Part shown: positions 17,809 to 26,551 of the stretch, in pieces
Layout: the number at the start of each line of letters is the position of its first letter
Numbering within the stretch: position 1 is the first letter of the stretch
Assembly: GCA_041687255.1 (NCBI GenBank)
Contig: JAWLCL010000009.1
Location: forward strand, 130,520-194,519
Length of the DNA: 64,000 nt
Reading direction: 5' to 3'
DNA from: Mariniphaga sp041687255
GTDB taxonomy: Bacteria; Bacteroidota; Bacteroidia; Bacteroidales; Prolixibacteraceae
The notes under the pieces: model-generated
The model's input: only the letters and a program-made list of their open reading frames with translations
Database searches by the model: none
Told to the model about the DNA's origin: nothing
Position numbers and translations under genes: made by a program

Positions 17809-19929
17809 ATGAGCGAAGAACTATTTTTACAGGGCAAGGAGGATACAAATCCCAATGATTTAATGCTGTCAAGACGTAATTTTCTAAAAATTTCAGGAAG
17901 CGGCCTTTTCATAAGCTTAATTCCCGGAACTGTTGATGCGGTGACGCTTCAGCAGCGTGGCAGATCTTATCCCGACGATTTGAATGCCTATTTAAAAATC
18001 GGGGAAAATGGGCGGGTGTCATTATATTGCAGTAAGATTGAGATGGGGCAGGGTATTTTTACTTCAATGGCACAGATGCTTGCCGAGGAGCTTGATGTTT
18101 CGCCCGATTCAATTGACATGGTAATGGGCGACACCGACCTGTGCCCTTGGGACAGCGGTACCACCGGTTCACGAAGCACAAAATATTACGGGCCGCCACT
18201 CCGTAAGGCCGGAGCAGAAGCACGGGCAGTATTGCTACAAATGGCATCGGAAGAACTGGATGTCGATACTGCAGAGTTGGTTGTCAGGGATGGAGTTATA
18301 TACGGTAAGCGAAACGCAGGGAGAAAAGTAAGTTATGCTGAGCTGGTTAAAGGAAAGCAGATTGTCAGGCAAATACCCGATGTTGCCATAAAGCCGGTCT
18401 CGGAGCATTGGATCTCAGGCAGGCCGGTAATGCGTACCGATGCCCGTCAAAAAGTGACAGGTGAAGCACGATTTACCGGTGATTTACTGCTGCCGGGCAT
18501 GCTGCATGCGAAAGTGCTTCGGCCGCCTGCTCACGGTGCCCGCCTTGTATCGGTTGATGTTTCCGGGGCTGAAGAGGTTCCCGGTGCGGTTGTTATCAGG
18601 GAAAAGGATTTGGTGGCTGTGGTTCATGAAAAGCCCGAACCCGCTGAAAGAGCTTTGGCACGTATTTCTGCCAAATGGGAAATCCCCGAGCCGAAATTGG
18701 ATAACCAATCGGTTTTTGATTTCCTTAAAAACGAGGCACCCGAAGGACGTGTATATGTTGAAAACGGTAACCTTCCAGATGGGAAGGCGAAAGCTAAACA
18801 GGAGGTGAAATCGGAATTTTATAACCATTATGTAGCCCATGCGCCAATGGAGCCGTATACCGTGCTGGCACATGTTGAGGGTGATGGCGTGAAGGTCTGG
18901 GCATCGACACAGGCTCCTTTCCGTGTGCGGGAAACTGCAGCCGATACCCTTAACATCCCGGAAGAGAAGGTACATGTTATGACACCATTTGTTGGGGGCG
19001 GTTTTGGAGGAAAGAAGTCAGGACGACAGATAAGCGAAGCGGTGCGACTGTCGAAAATAACAAGGCACCCGGTGCAGCTTGCCTGGTCGCGGCAGGAAGA
19101 ATTCTTTTACGATGCATTCCGGCCGGCAGCTGTGGTTCGGATGGAATCGGGATTAAATGCTTCGGGACAGATTACCCATTGGGATTGCGATGTCCTTTAT
19201 GCCGGTTCACGCAGCTCGGAACCCATATACAATATACCGCATTTCAGAGTAAGGACATACAGTGCCGGGGGAGTGCATCCTTTTGACACAGGCGCCTGGC
19301 GGGGCCCCGGAAGCAACACCAATGTGTTTGCCATGGAGTCGCATACCGATATCCTGGCACAGGCAGCTGGAATGGACCCGCTGTCATTCAGAATGAACAA
19401 CCTTTCTGATGAACGTATGATCCGGGTGCTTAAAACTGCTGCTGAAAAGTTTGGACATTCATTTCACAAGGGACCTTCAGGAAAGGGGTATGGCATTGCC
19501 TGTACGAATTATCTGAATACCTATGTGGCAACAATTGCCCATGTGTCGGTAAACAAATCTGCCGGAGAAGTGAGGGTGCAACGGGTGGTTTGTGCCCAGG
19601 ACATGGGCGAAATCATCAATCCGCAGGGAGCAACGCTGCAGATTGAAAGCGGCATCACCATGGGGCTAAGTGCTGCCCTTTCTGAGGAGGTTGAATTCAG
19701 CGGAGGAACTGTACATACAAAAAATTTTGGGTCCTACCGTATTACCCGGTTTTCCGATGTTCCGGTAATTGAAGCAGTGCTTATAGATAACCCGGAGTTA
19801 CCTCCGCAGGGTTGCGGTGAGCCGGCTATCACAACCGTAGGAGCAGCGCTTGCCAATGCCATTTATGATGCGGCCGGGATAAGGATGTTTACTTTGCCGA
19901 TGACGCCGGAAAGGATAAAATCGGCATAG
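17809..19929 (+). CDS. Xanthine dehydrogenase-family molybdopterin-binding subunit (IorB-like)
   Basis: A 706-residue molybdenum hydroxylase large subunit of the isoquinoline 1-oxidoreductase beta type. A Tat signal is visible (SRRNFLK at 21-27), indicating export with bound cofactor. Cofactor-binding stretches include GEARFTGDLLLPGMLHAKVL, VGGGFGGKKSGRQISEAV and AWRGPGSNTNVFAMES. The catalytic Glu is at about residue 671 in QGCGEPAITTVGAALANA. Normally the gene is next to a small [2Fe-2S] subunit (IorA) and often a cytochrome; neither is present on either side here. The enzyme may pair with a distant subunit. Substrate likely an aldehyde or N-heterocycle. Confidence 0.9.
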   Translation: MSEELFLQGKEDTNPNDLMLSRRNFLKISGSGLFISLIPGTVDAVTLQQRGRSYPDDLNAYLKIGENGRVSLYCSKIEMGQGIFTSMAQMLAEELDVSPDSIDMVMGDTDLCPWDSGTTGSRSTKYYGPPLRKAGAEARAVLLQMASEELDVDTAELVVRDGVIYGKRNAGRKVSYAELVKGKQIVRQIPDVAIKPVSEHWISGRPVMRTDARQKVTGEARFTGDLLLPGMLHAKVLRPPAHGARLVSVDVSGAEEVPGAVVIREKDLVAVVHEKPEPAERALARISAKWEIPEPKLDNQSVFDFLKNEAPEGRVYVENGNLPDGKAKAKQEVKSEFYNHYVAHAPMEPYTVLAHVEGDGVKVWASTQAPFRVRETAADTLNIPEEKVHVMTPFVGGGFGGKKSGRQISEAVRLSKITRHPVQLAWSRQEEFFYDAFRPAAVVRMESGLNASGQITHWDCDVLYAGSRSSEPIYNIPHFRVRTYSAGGVHPFDTGAWRGPGSNTNVFAMESHTDILAQAAGMDPLSFRMNNLSDERMIRVLKTAAEKFGHSFHKGPSGKGYGIACTNYLNTYVATIAHVSVNKSAGEVRVQRVVCAQDMGEIINPQGATLQIESGITMGLSAALSEEVEFSGGTVHTKNFGSYRITRFSDVPVIEAVLIDNPELPPQGCGEPAITTVGAALANAIYDAAGIRMFTLPMTPERIKSA

Positions 19930-20049
19930 GGAGGGTGGAGCGGTTTCCGGAGTGAAGTGGTGTTCTATGGAAAGAAAAATGAGCAGGTAACGAGTTCAGC
20001 GAATTCTGATTCGCTGGACAATGAAGCATTCCCGTTTCTAAAAAGTGCA

Positions 20050-20072
20050 GCCTGCCTGGTCGGCAGACAGGC
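20050..20072. repeat. GCCTG...CAGGC palindrome
   Basis: GCCTG (20050-20054) and CAGGC (20068-20072) flank CCTGGTCGGCAGA, which can itself pair partly. It lies between the convergent IorB-like and serine hydrolase genes and is the second spacer copy of the palindrome seen at 15957 and 22279. Confidence 0.5.
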
Positions 20073-20160
20073 ACACCTTAATCTTTTTAGATGCTGCAGG
20101 TCAAAATTTGGTGACGCAGAAACATTATTAATATGACAGTGAATGATTTATTTATCAGTT

Positions 20161-21861
20161 TTACAACTGTTTTGTAAACAGTACATCGGTTGTACGGCCG
20201 TTTGAAGCTTTAAATCCTGTTATCCGTCCCTCATTGTCGCGGATAAAGTTTACCATTGAAACCGGCATTGTGCCATTAAAAACATCGGGTTTGCTTTCCC
20301 TCAGAATAATATCACCCATCCTCCGGTTGCTCAATACCAGTTTGTTTTCAGCATTGGAAGTAATATTAAAAAAGGTTTCCAGTTCTTCACTATAGTATCT
20401 TCCTGAAAACATGGCAATTTCTTCGGGAGATGGATTCCAGGTAACATCCATTAGCTTTTTTGCCTTTACCTTACCATTCTGATGAAGAGTTAACGAGTTC
20501 ACATTACCTTCCTTTTCCTTATGAAAAGTTACGCCTGCCTTCACTACTTTAAGAAAAAAAGTGGAATCAGAACCGGGGAATACTTCAAACTTTGGCTGCC
20601 CTGTAGCCTGGGTATAGTATTTATTGCCTTCACGTATGAACTCCATAACAAAATTGGGATCTATTTCCAGTGCATACCGCCCGGAAAATTCATCAAAACT
20701 TTCAGGAATGAACCCTTCGTATACCTGATCATAATTAAATGCATCATCATTTTTTATTTCCATCACATCAGCAAAAAACAGTTCTGCCACCTTTGATGGT
20801 ATTTCCTGAGAAATTGCAGCATTGTTGCTTAAGCAAACGACTGCTCCCCTGACGGTTGGAAATACCATAAACTGAGACCTGTGCGAAACATCAGCTCCTC
20901 CATGCTGAAACCTGTCGAGGCCATTCTGCTTATCGATAGTCAACCCAAAGCCATAATTCGTTTTTTTACCGCTGTTCAGGACATACGGAGTTGTCATTTT
21001 TTCAATTAACGTTTTATCTCCCAGTTCAGGATTTAAATAGTTACCAATCCACTTAGTCAAATCGCCAACAGTGGTATAAATACCTCCTGCTCCAGCTGAA
21101 GCAAATAAATCGGTTGTTTCCTCATAGTTCTCCTTTTCGTTTTTGCTGTATCCCTGGGCGCTTTCCCTGATAATCTGCCGGGGAGTCATTTTAATTACGG
21201 TATTTTGCATGCCTAAAGGTTCAAAAACATTTGTCTTCATCCATTTGTCGAAAGGTTCACCTGTTACTTTTTCAATTACAAGTGTCAGTAAAATATAACC
21301 TGTATTGTTGTAATTCCAGACCTCTCCGGGAACATTCTGGAGTGCAGGCTGTCGTTGAATAAGCTCTACAGCATCAAGTCTTTGTACCTGGTCGGAAATA
21401 TCCATTCCTGTCATTATCATTGTGTTATAGAATTCGCGGTATCCGCTTGTATGTGAAACCAGATGAGCCAGTGTTACTGTATCTCCCAGGTCAGGAAGCT
21501 CCGGGATGTATTTCCTGATGTCATCTGATAAATCCAGTAGGCCCTGTTGCTGTAGCAGGGCAATTGCAAATGCTGTAAACTGCTTTGAGGTTGAGCCAAT
21601 GTTGGATTTTGTAGTTAAAGTAAAAGGAATATCATGCTGCAGGTTAGCCATTCCAAATGCTTTTTCAAAGACTACTGCTCCGTCACGCATTACCAGTAAA
21701 ACTCCTCCGGGGGTAACCGGATTATTGAATGGCTTAAGCAGGCTGTCAATCTTTCCCGCAACTGATACATCCTTTTGATCCGAATGACCATCAATTTGTG
21801 CAGAACCTGAAACATTAGCAAAAAGAAAAACGATTAAAGTTGTCAGGAGAATTGTTTTCAT
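20161..21861 (-). CDS. Serine hydrolase, beta-lactamase/penicillin-binding family
   Basis: A 566-residue secreted protein (signal peptide ending about VSGSA). The class C beta-lactamase/DD-peptidase fold is shown by the S-x-x-K motif Ser90-Thr-Ser-Lys93 in NIGSTSKQFTAFA, the Y-x-N motif in VWNYNNTGYILL, and the HGG triad in DRFQHGGADVSHRS. The C-terminal ~200 residues (FSGRYALEIDPNFVMEF, MFSGRYYSEELETFFN) are two lipocalin-like/DUF3471-type beta repeats common in Bacteroidota members. These enzymes are usually esterases or D-amino-acid peptidases rather than antibiotic-inactivating, so resistance should not be assumed. Monocistronic. Confidence 0.88.
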   Translation of the reverse strand: MKTILLTTLIVFLFANVSGSAQIDGHSDQKDVSVAGKIDSLLKPFNNPVTPGGVLLVMRDGAVVFEKAFGMANLQHDIPFTLTTKSNIGSTSKQFTAFAIALLQQQGLLDLSDDIRKYIPELPDLGDTVTLAHLVSHTSGYREFYNTMIMTGMDISDQVQRLDAVELIQRQPALQNVPGEVWNYNNTGYILLTLVIEKVTGEPFDKWMKTNVFEPLGMQNTVIKMTPRQIIRESAQGYSKNEKENYEETTDLFASAGAGGIYTTVGDLTKWIGNYLNPELGDKTLIEKMTTPYVLNSGKKTNYGFGLTIDKQNGLDRFQHGGADVSHRSQFMVFPTVRGAVVCLSNNAAISQEIPSKVAELFFADVMEIKNDDAFNYDQVYEGFIPESFDEFSGRYALEIDPNFVMEFIREGNKYYTQATGQPKFEVFPGSDSTFFLKVVKAGVTFHKEKEGNVNSLTLHQNGKVKAKKLMDVTWNPSPEEIAMFSGRYYSEELETFFNITSNAENKLVLSNRRMGDIILRESKPDVFNGTMPVSMVNFIRDNEGRITGFKASNGRTTDVLFTKQL

Positions 21862-22354
21862 AAGTTGTCAATTTACATTATGTTTTTTATAGTAGACTCC
21901 TGATAGCACATAAAGGTTACATGTTTTAATCGTTTTTTGCCAAGTGGGTCTTTAACAGAGAGCAGGGAGCAGAGTTTCTTGTTAATATTCCAGTATTTCG
22001 TGGAGATTATTGGGAATGAAAATGAGAAGGATAGGAACTGTTGGGGATAGGTGGAATAGCGCTTCAGCCAAATTTAATAGGCATTTTTATGTTTGCTTTT
22101 TGTTGTCTCAACCGCTATATGGAAGAATAATTTACCCGTTTTTCTTTAAGATTTTGCATATGTCGCCGATTAATCCTATCTAGCAGGCTCAAACCATCTG
22201 ATTTGAAATGAGTATGAGCAATAATTCACACCAACTGCTGATGATTATCCCGATGGCTGTCTGGTCATGCGCATTCCCTGCCTGCCGGACAGGCAAGTCT
22301 GACTGTCGGACCGTGCAGCATATGATGACTTTGAAAACTAACAAATTTTAATAA
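21862..22354. other. Gene-free divergent spacer with two repeat types
   Basis: No gene seen. It holds a GCAGAG patch at 21956-21974 and a TGCCTG/CAGGCA palindrome at 22279-22295, and otherwise AT-rich sequence between divergent genes. Confidence 0.5.
22279..22295. repeat. TGCCTG-CCGGA-CAGGCA palindrome
   Basis: A 6-bp perfect stem around CCGGA, 60 bp upstream of the methyltransferase start. Same sequence theme as the palindromes at 15957, 20050 and 3317. Confidence 0.5.
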
Positions 22355-23194
22355 ATGAGTATTTTTCAACAACTAGTGCACCTGATTAAATCGGGTACCT
22401 CCACCGGGGGTTACTATGATGCTATGAACAATGCCCTGAAAAAAATCTCAGGCGATTATACTATGCTTCATTATCCCCTGCATGTAAATGATACTGATGA
22501 TTTCACCTGTGCACAGGAAAACCTTACCCGTTATTGTCTTTCATCGTTAGGGCCACTGGCAGGGAAAAGAGTGCTTGAAGTTGGCTGTGGTAATGGCGTG
22601 CAAACAAAATTTATATATGAGCATTATCAACCCGCCACCATTACCGGACTGGATCTTAATGAAGGAAATATACACATTGCAAATAAAGAAAAAGAAAGAA
22701 GGCAGTTTACCAATATCCGGTTTCTTGTCGGCAACGCACAGGATATGAAAAACATCCCTGACAACTCTTTTGACACCGTCATCAACATTGAAAGCGCCTT
22801 TCATTATCCCGATAAAATAGCCTTCTTAGAAGAGTTGAAGCGGGTGCTTGTTCCGGGAGGGGCCTTTCTGATTGCTGACATTCTTACCACAAAGAAAAAA
22901 TATGAAGGCAGCCAATCGGGCTGGAGAACAAAAATGATTTTTCACCACTGGACACTGGAGCAATATAAAAATGGAATGGCAAAGGCCGGTCTGCAGATCG
23001 TAAAGCAGGAAGACATCACAAACGGAGTTATCCGGGGATTCAGGAACTATCCCTACTGGTTACGTAAAATAAATATACCGGGTTTCTTTCGCCGATGGAC
23101 TTTTAAAGTTTTCTACTTCATCAACATCCGACTGAACATTTATCTGTTGCAAAACCGCAGGAAGTATTATATTTTCACCGGAACAAAAGCTTAG
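22355..23194 (+). CDS. Class I SAM-dependent methyltransferase
   Basis: A 279-residue enzyme with a classic class I fold: motif I KRVLEVGCGNGVQTKF (residues about 71-86) binds S-adenosylmethionine, TITGLDLNEGNI is the motif II acidic strand, FLVGNAQDMKNIP places the adenine-binding Asp, and VINIESAFHYPDK with LVPGGAFLIADIL are the post-motifs. The central part resembles the phthiotriolone/erythromycin-C-type methyltransferases that act on small molecules or lipids. Substrate unknown. It is transcribed alone and followed by a GCAGAG/GGGCC repeat patch. Confidence 0.88.
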   Translation: MSIFQQLVHLIKSGTSTGGYYDAMNNALKKISGDYTMLHYPLHVNDTDDFTCAQENLTRYCLSSLGPLAGKRVLEVGCGNGVQTKFIYEHYQPATITGLDLNEGNIHIANKEKERRQFTNIRFLVGNAQDMKNIPDNSFDTVINIESAFHYPDKIAFLEELKRVLVPGGAFLIADILTTKKKYEGSQSGWRTKMIFHHWTLEQYKNGMAKAGLQIVKQEDITNGVIRGFRNYPYWLRKINIPGFFRRWTFKVFYFINIRLNIYLLQNRRKYYIFTGTKA

Positions 23195-23651
23195 ACCAGG
23201 TAGGGCAGAGGGCCTAGCGCATAGGGCCTTTAGGCAGGTTGAAGCGTTCTGTTGGATTAACAGAATATTGCGCTAAATGCCAAACTGATGTTAAATTGTC
23301 AGATGATAAAATTGCCAGGTCGTCAAGGTAACCTTTCCCTGAAAAAAGTGTGGTAATTGTTACAACAGGGCATAATTATGAAAACGACTCCTGGGCAATT
23401 ACTGAAAGAGTGCGAAAGTATATTCATCTGCTGGATGCAACAACTTTACTCCCTCATTAAAGCAATGGGTTACTATCCTGAAAGAGATGATTTTTCTTTT
23501 AGCTTGTATCTTGTTTTCAATATTTCTTTTCTACCTTATAAACCTTTCTATTCGACTTTGTTTTAGCTGCAAAAATTAAGTTCTTTTTGTAGTTTTTTTT
23601 TAGTAGGACAGACAAACTAAGTGTATTGTCTAATTTTAAAAAAGTAGTGAG
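23195..23651. other. Spacer with repeat patch; a weak small ORF
   Basis: Positions 23200-23228 carry a GCAGAG/AGGGCC patch. A plus-strand frame beginning MKTTPGQLLKECESIFICW at 23378 and ending at 23566 is possible but has no recognisable family and an unremarkable composition; I do not call it a gene. Confidence 0.4.
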
Positions 23652-23942
23652 ATGAAAAATTCAGAAAGCAGTAATCAAAAGACCTTTAAAGGTGCTGGTT
23701 ATACGATTGGAGCAGTTGTTGGACTTGTTGCAGCCATTGCAGTATTTGCTTTCACCGAAAATATTGCCGTTTCAATACCTGTGTTTGCAGGACTCAGTAT
23801 TCCGCTGGGAATGAGTATCGAGCAAAAATTACAAGGTGAAGCCAATGAGAAAGAGCCGCATGTAAGGAAAATAATGATTGCGCTCATTGGAATTGGTGTT
23901 TTGTTCCTTTTTGCAGTTATTTTTATTACAAAGATTATCTAG
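23652..23942 (+). CDS. Small three-helix membrane protein, function unknown
   Basis: A 96-residue protein with three hydrophobic segments: about 16-31 (GAVVGLVAAIAVFAFT), 37-50 and 73-96 (IALIGIGVLFLFAVIF). The middle reads like a small integral membrane protein of 'DUF' type. Its stop lies six bases before the presumed start of the sigma factor, so the three genes 23652-25178 form a likely operon. It may be a regulatory target or sensor partner of the sigma factor, which is inference from position only. Confidence 0.7.
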   Translation: MKNSESSNQKTFKGAGYTIGAVVGLVAAIAVFAFTENIAVSIPVFAGLSIPLGMSIEQKLQGEANEKEPHVRKIMIALIGIGVLFLFAVIFITKII

Positions 23943-23948
23943 AATAGT

Positions 23949-24449
23949 TTGCATAAAGAGGATAGAAATATTAAAACTGAATTCCTGGACGAATTGGATA
24001 AGCATCAGGGAATACTGCAAAAAATATGCTTTGTTTATTCCGGGAATAATGTTGAAAAGGAAGATTTATGTCAGGAGATCATTCTCCAGTTATGGAAATC
24101 TTATCCTTCGTTTAAACACGAATCTGCTTTTTCTACCTGGATGTATCGTGTTGCTTTAAATACGGCATTAAGTTTAACCCAAAAACCACTCCTGTTTATA
24201 AAGACCGAGAAACTTCCTGAAGGCTCGTTTGATATGGAATATTCAATGCACAAATCAGAAAACATAAAAATTTTGTACAGGGCTATTTCTGAGTTAAATA
24301 AAGTGGAAAAAGCAGTTGTTTTACTCTGGCTGGAAGATATGTCGTATGAAGACATTGCAGCCACCATTGGTATGTCGGTTAAAAATGTAAGTGTCCGGTT
24401 AGTACGGATTAAAACTAAGCTTAAGGAGTTGATAAAGAAATATCAGTGA
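23949..24449 (+). CDS. ECF-type RNA polymerase sigma-70 factor
   Basis: A 166-residue ECF sigma factor. Region 2 is evident as DLCQEIILQLWKSYPSF and AFSTWMYRVALNTALS (the -10 recognition and core-binding helices); region 4 is LLWLEDMSYEDIAATIGMS with the HTH VKNVSVRLVRIKTKLKEL. The start appears to be TTG at 23949: the first in-frame ATG lies about 90 codons in and would remove region 2, and the family begins close to this point. It is followed with no gap by a membrane protein that probably acts as its anti-sigma factor. Confidence 0.9.
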   Translation: MHKEDRNIKTEFLDELDKHQGILQKICFVYSGNNVEKEDLCQEIILQLWKSYPSFKHESAFSTWMYRVALNTALSLTQKPLLFIKTEKLPEGSFDMEYSMHKSENIKILYRAISELNKVEKAVVLLWLEDMSYEDIAATIGMSVKNVSVRLVRIKTKLKELIKKYQ

Positions 24450-25178
24450 ATGATGGAAGAAATAAATTTAGATAAATATAAATCAGCATGGAAATCAGAG
24501 GAAAGTTTTCTTGAGGAGAAACTTTCAAGGGAGCGAATTGTGAAATTTATGCAGTCGGCATCAAAAAACATCAGTGGACTCTTTAGGAAAAGTTTAATTA
24601 TCGATATTGCTATAAAACTAGCGTTAACCGTTTCATTTGGTGTGCTGTTATATTTATATGCCGGTCAGTACCGGATTCTTGGAATTCCAGCAGTATTCAT
24701 TTTAATTACACTTTTATGTATTGTATTTCAGATAAAAGTTTTGAAAAAAATACCCGATGTAAATAATACTGACCAGAATTTGAAATCATTGCTGTATTCC
24801 TATATTGATTTTTATACGGGAAAGTTTGTTCCGTCACTTATTCTAACTTCTCTATCAGGCTCACTGTTATTTATCAGTGGAGCACTTTATTATTTCTATT
24901 ACAACTATGGAACAATTCGTTCTCTTCAGTACGATGATTATCTGGTATTCGGAACCATCATTGTCGTTAGTTTTTTATTAAGTGCATTTATTCAGATAAA
25001 GAATTTCAGATTTCACATCCGTCAGTTGGAAAATAGTTTAAATGAAATTGAACTGGGAACAATAAGTGAGAGTAAATTAAAGCACTACGAGAAACTCAAT
25101 AAGAGAAATTTAATCCTTTACAGCGTTATTGTTTTTGTGGGCTTGCTGTTGTTGGTTCTGTTACTTTTTCGACAATAA
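24450..25178 (+). CDS. Membrane protein coupled to the ECF sigma factor; possible anti-sigma factor
   Basis: A 242-residue protein. The N-terminal ~45 residues are soluble and charged (NLDKYKSAWKSEESFLEEKL), followed by four transmembrane helices, about 50-70, 73-93, 127-148 and 164-182, and a fifth at the C-terminus (LILYSVIVFVGLLLLVLLL). The ATG abuts the sigma stop codon (TGA then ATG), indicating translational coupling. In Bacteroidota, ECF genes are often followed by such 'D-x-x-K-x-x-W-K' membrane proteins. A cytoplasmic N-terminus that holds the sigma factor would be logical, but no known anti-sigma domain (ZAS, FecR) is visible. Confidence 0.75.
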   Translation: MMEEINLDKYKSAWKSEESFLEEKLSRERIVKFMQSASKNISGLFRKSLIIDIAIKLALTVSFGVLLYLYAGQYRILGIPAVFILITLLCIVFQIKVLKKIPDVNNTDQNLKSLLYSYIDFYTGKFVPSLILTSLSGSLLFISGALYYFYYNYGTIRSLQYDDYLVFGTIIVVSFLLSAFIQIKNFRFHIRQLENSLNEIELGTISESKLKHYEKLNKRNLILYSVIVFVGLLLLVLLLFRQ

Positions 25179-25348
25179 GGCTACTAATTCTCCCTTTTGC
25201 CGGTGAGTATGGTATTGGATAAAATATTTTCCAAAAACCTCTAATTTCCGGAACAGAAGGAAAATCCAACCATAAGTGGGTTAATTGCAGGTTACCTTAT
25301 TCTTTTACAGACCGATTTATTTTCTTTGCAGAAAGTATTATTCATCCT

Positions 25349-26260
25349 ATGGATAAGAAACAGGTTTTGATAAAAGCTTCATGGGTCAGTATAATCGGAA
25401 ACAGTATATTGTCTCTGGCTAAAGTCGTTGTAGGTGTTTTTTCCGGCAGTCTTGCCGTACTGAGCGATGGCATCGATTCAGCTACCGATGTTGTGATATC
25501 GCTGGTAATGATTCTGACGGCTAAAATAATGAATAAACCCCCCGATAAAAAGCATGTATACGGTTACGAAAAAGCCGAAGGCATTGCTACAAAAATTCTG
25601 TCGCTGATTATTTTCTATGCAGGTGCCCAGATGCTTATTTCTTCGGTGCAAAGCATCTTCGACTACGATGAACAGGTACTACCCGGTAAACTGGCAATAG
25701 GGGTGACCGTTTTTTCCATTATCGGTAAATTGCTTTTATCGTATTATCAGCACCGGCAGGGGAAACGCATTAACAGTCAGATGCTTATTGCCAATGCTGT
25801 AAATATGAGAAACGACGTGCTGATTTCTGTGGGTGTGCTTGTTGGACTTGTCTTTACGTTTGTTTTGAATCTGCCGGTATTGGATTCCGTTGCAGGTCTT
25901 GTAATCAGTTTATTTATCATTTGGTCGTCTGTAAAAATCTTCATGGAGTCGAATGCTGAATTGCTGGACGGGGTAAAGGATGAATCGGTTTACAACCGTA
26001 TTTTTGAAGCCGTCGATAAGGTTCCGGAAGCACATAACCCGCACAGGGCACGAATCCGGACCATTGGAAATTTGTACATGATTGCCCTCGACATTGAAGT
26101 TGATGGCAACATTTCTCTTAATGAGGCGCATAACATTGCTCATGAAGTGGAAACCCAGATTATCAAGGCAGTTGAGAGTATATACGATATTGTTGTGCAT
26201 GTTGAGCCTCTGGGGAAAGACCATCCTGAAGAAAAGTTTGGCATCGGCAGGAAATCTTAA
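25349..26260 (+). CDS. Cation diffusion facilitator (CDF) family transporter
   Basis: A 303-residue inner-membrane protein with six predicted helices and a cytoplasmic C-terminal domain. Metal-site aspartates are visible in the second helix (AVLSDGIDSATDVVISL) and in the fifth (LDSVAGLVISLFIIW). The RIRTIGNLYMIALDIEVDGN stretch is the conserved CDF C-terminal cytoplasmic domain that senses metal and dimerises. CDF proteins export divalent cations such as Zn2+, Fe2+ or Mn2+ in exchange for protons. The DxxxD and HxxxD positions do not settle which metal. Monocistronic; probable start ATG at 25349. Confidence 0.9.
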   Translation: MDKKQVLIKASWVSIIGNSILSLAKVVVGVFSGSLAVLSDGIDSATDVVISLVMILTAKIMNKPPDKKHVYGYEKAEGIATKILSLIIFYAGAQMLISSVQSIFDYDEQVLPGKLAIGVTVFSIIGKLLLSYYQHRQGKRINSQMLIANAVNMRNDVLISVGVLVGLVFTFVLNLPVLDSVAGLVISLFIIWSSVKIFMESNAELLDGVKDESVYNRIFEAVDKVPEAHNPHRARIRTIGNLYMIALDIEVDGNISLNEAHNIAHEVETQIIKAVESIYDIVVHVEPLGKDHPEEKFGIGRKS

Positions 26261-26551
26261 GAAGGACTAAATAAATGAGGGACTGGAAGTAATGCAGGAA
26301 TGATTGAATGCATGAAAACATGAATGCATAATTAAAACTGTATGCCATCGTGAAGAAACTCATATGCCCGAAGCAGACTTCAGGTTAAGGATTCACTTCT
26401 TCCGGATTACCACTGAATTGTTTTCCGATTGGAGTAATCATGAAAATCATGGTTTCCCTGATACAACTTTCAACCGACGGGGTTGTTTTAAATGCATAAA
26501 AACCTTAAAACAATGTCAATAATGATCATCATAACGAAAAAATTTACATCA

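Noticed and set aside
20161..21861. Antibiotic resistance by a class C beta-lactamase
   Set aside because: The catalytic motifs are shared by many esterases and peptidases of this fold and the C-terminal domains point away from a true AmpC.
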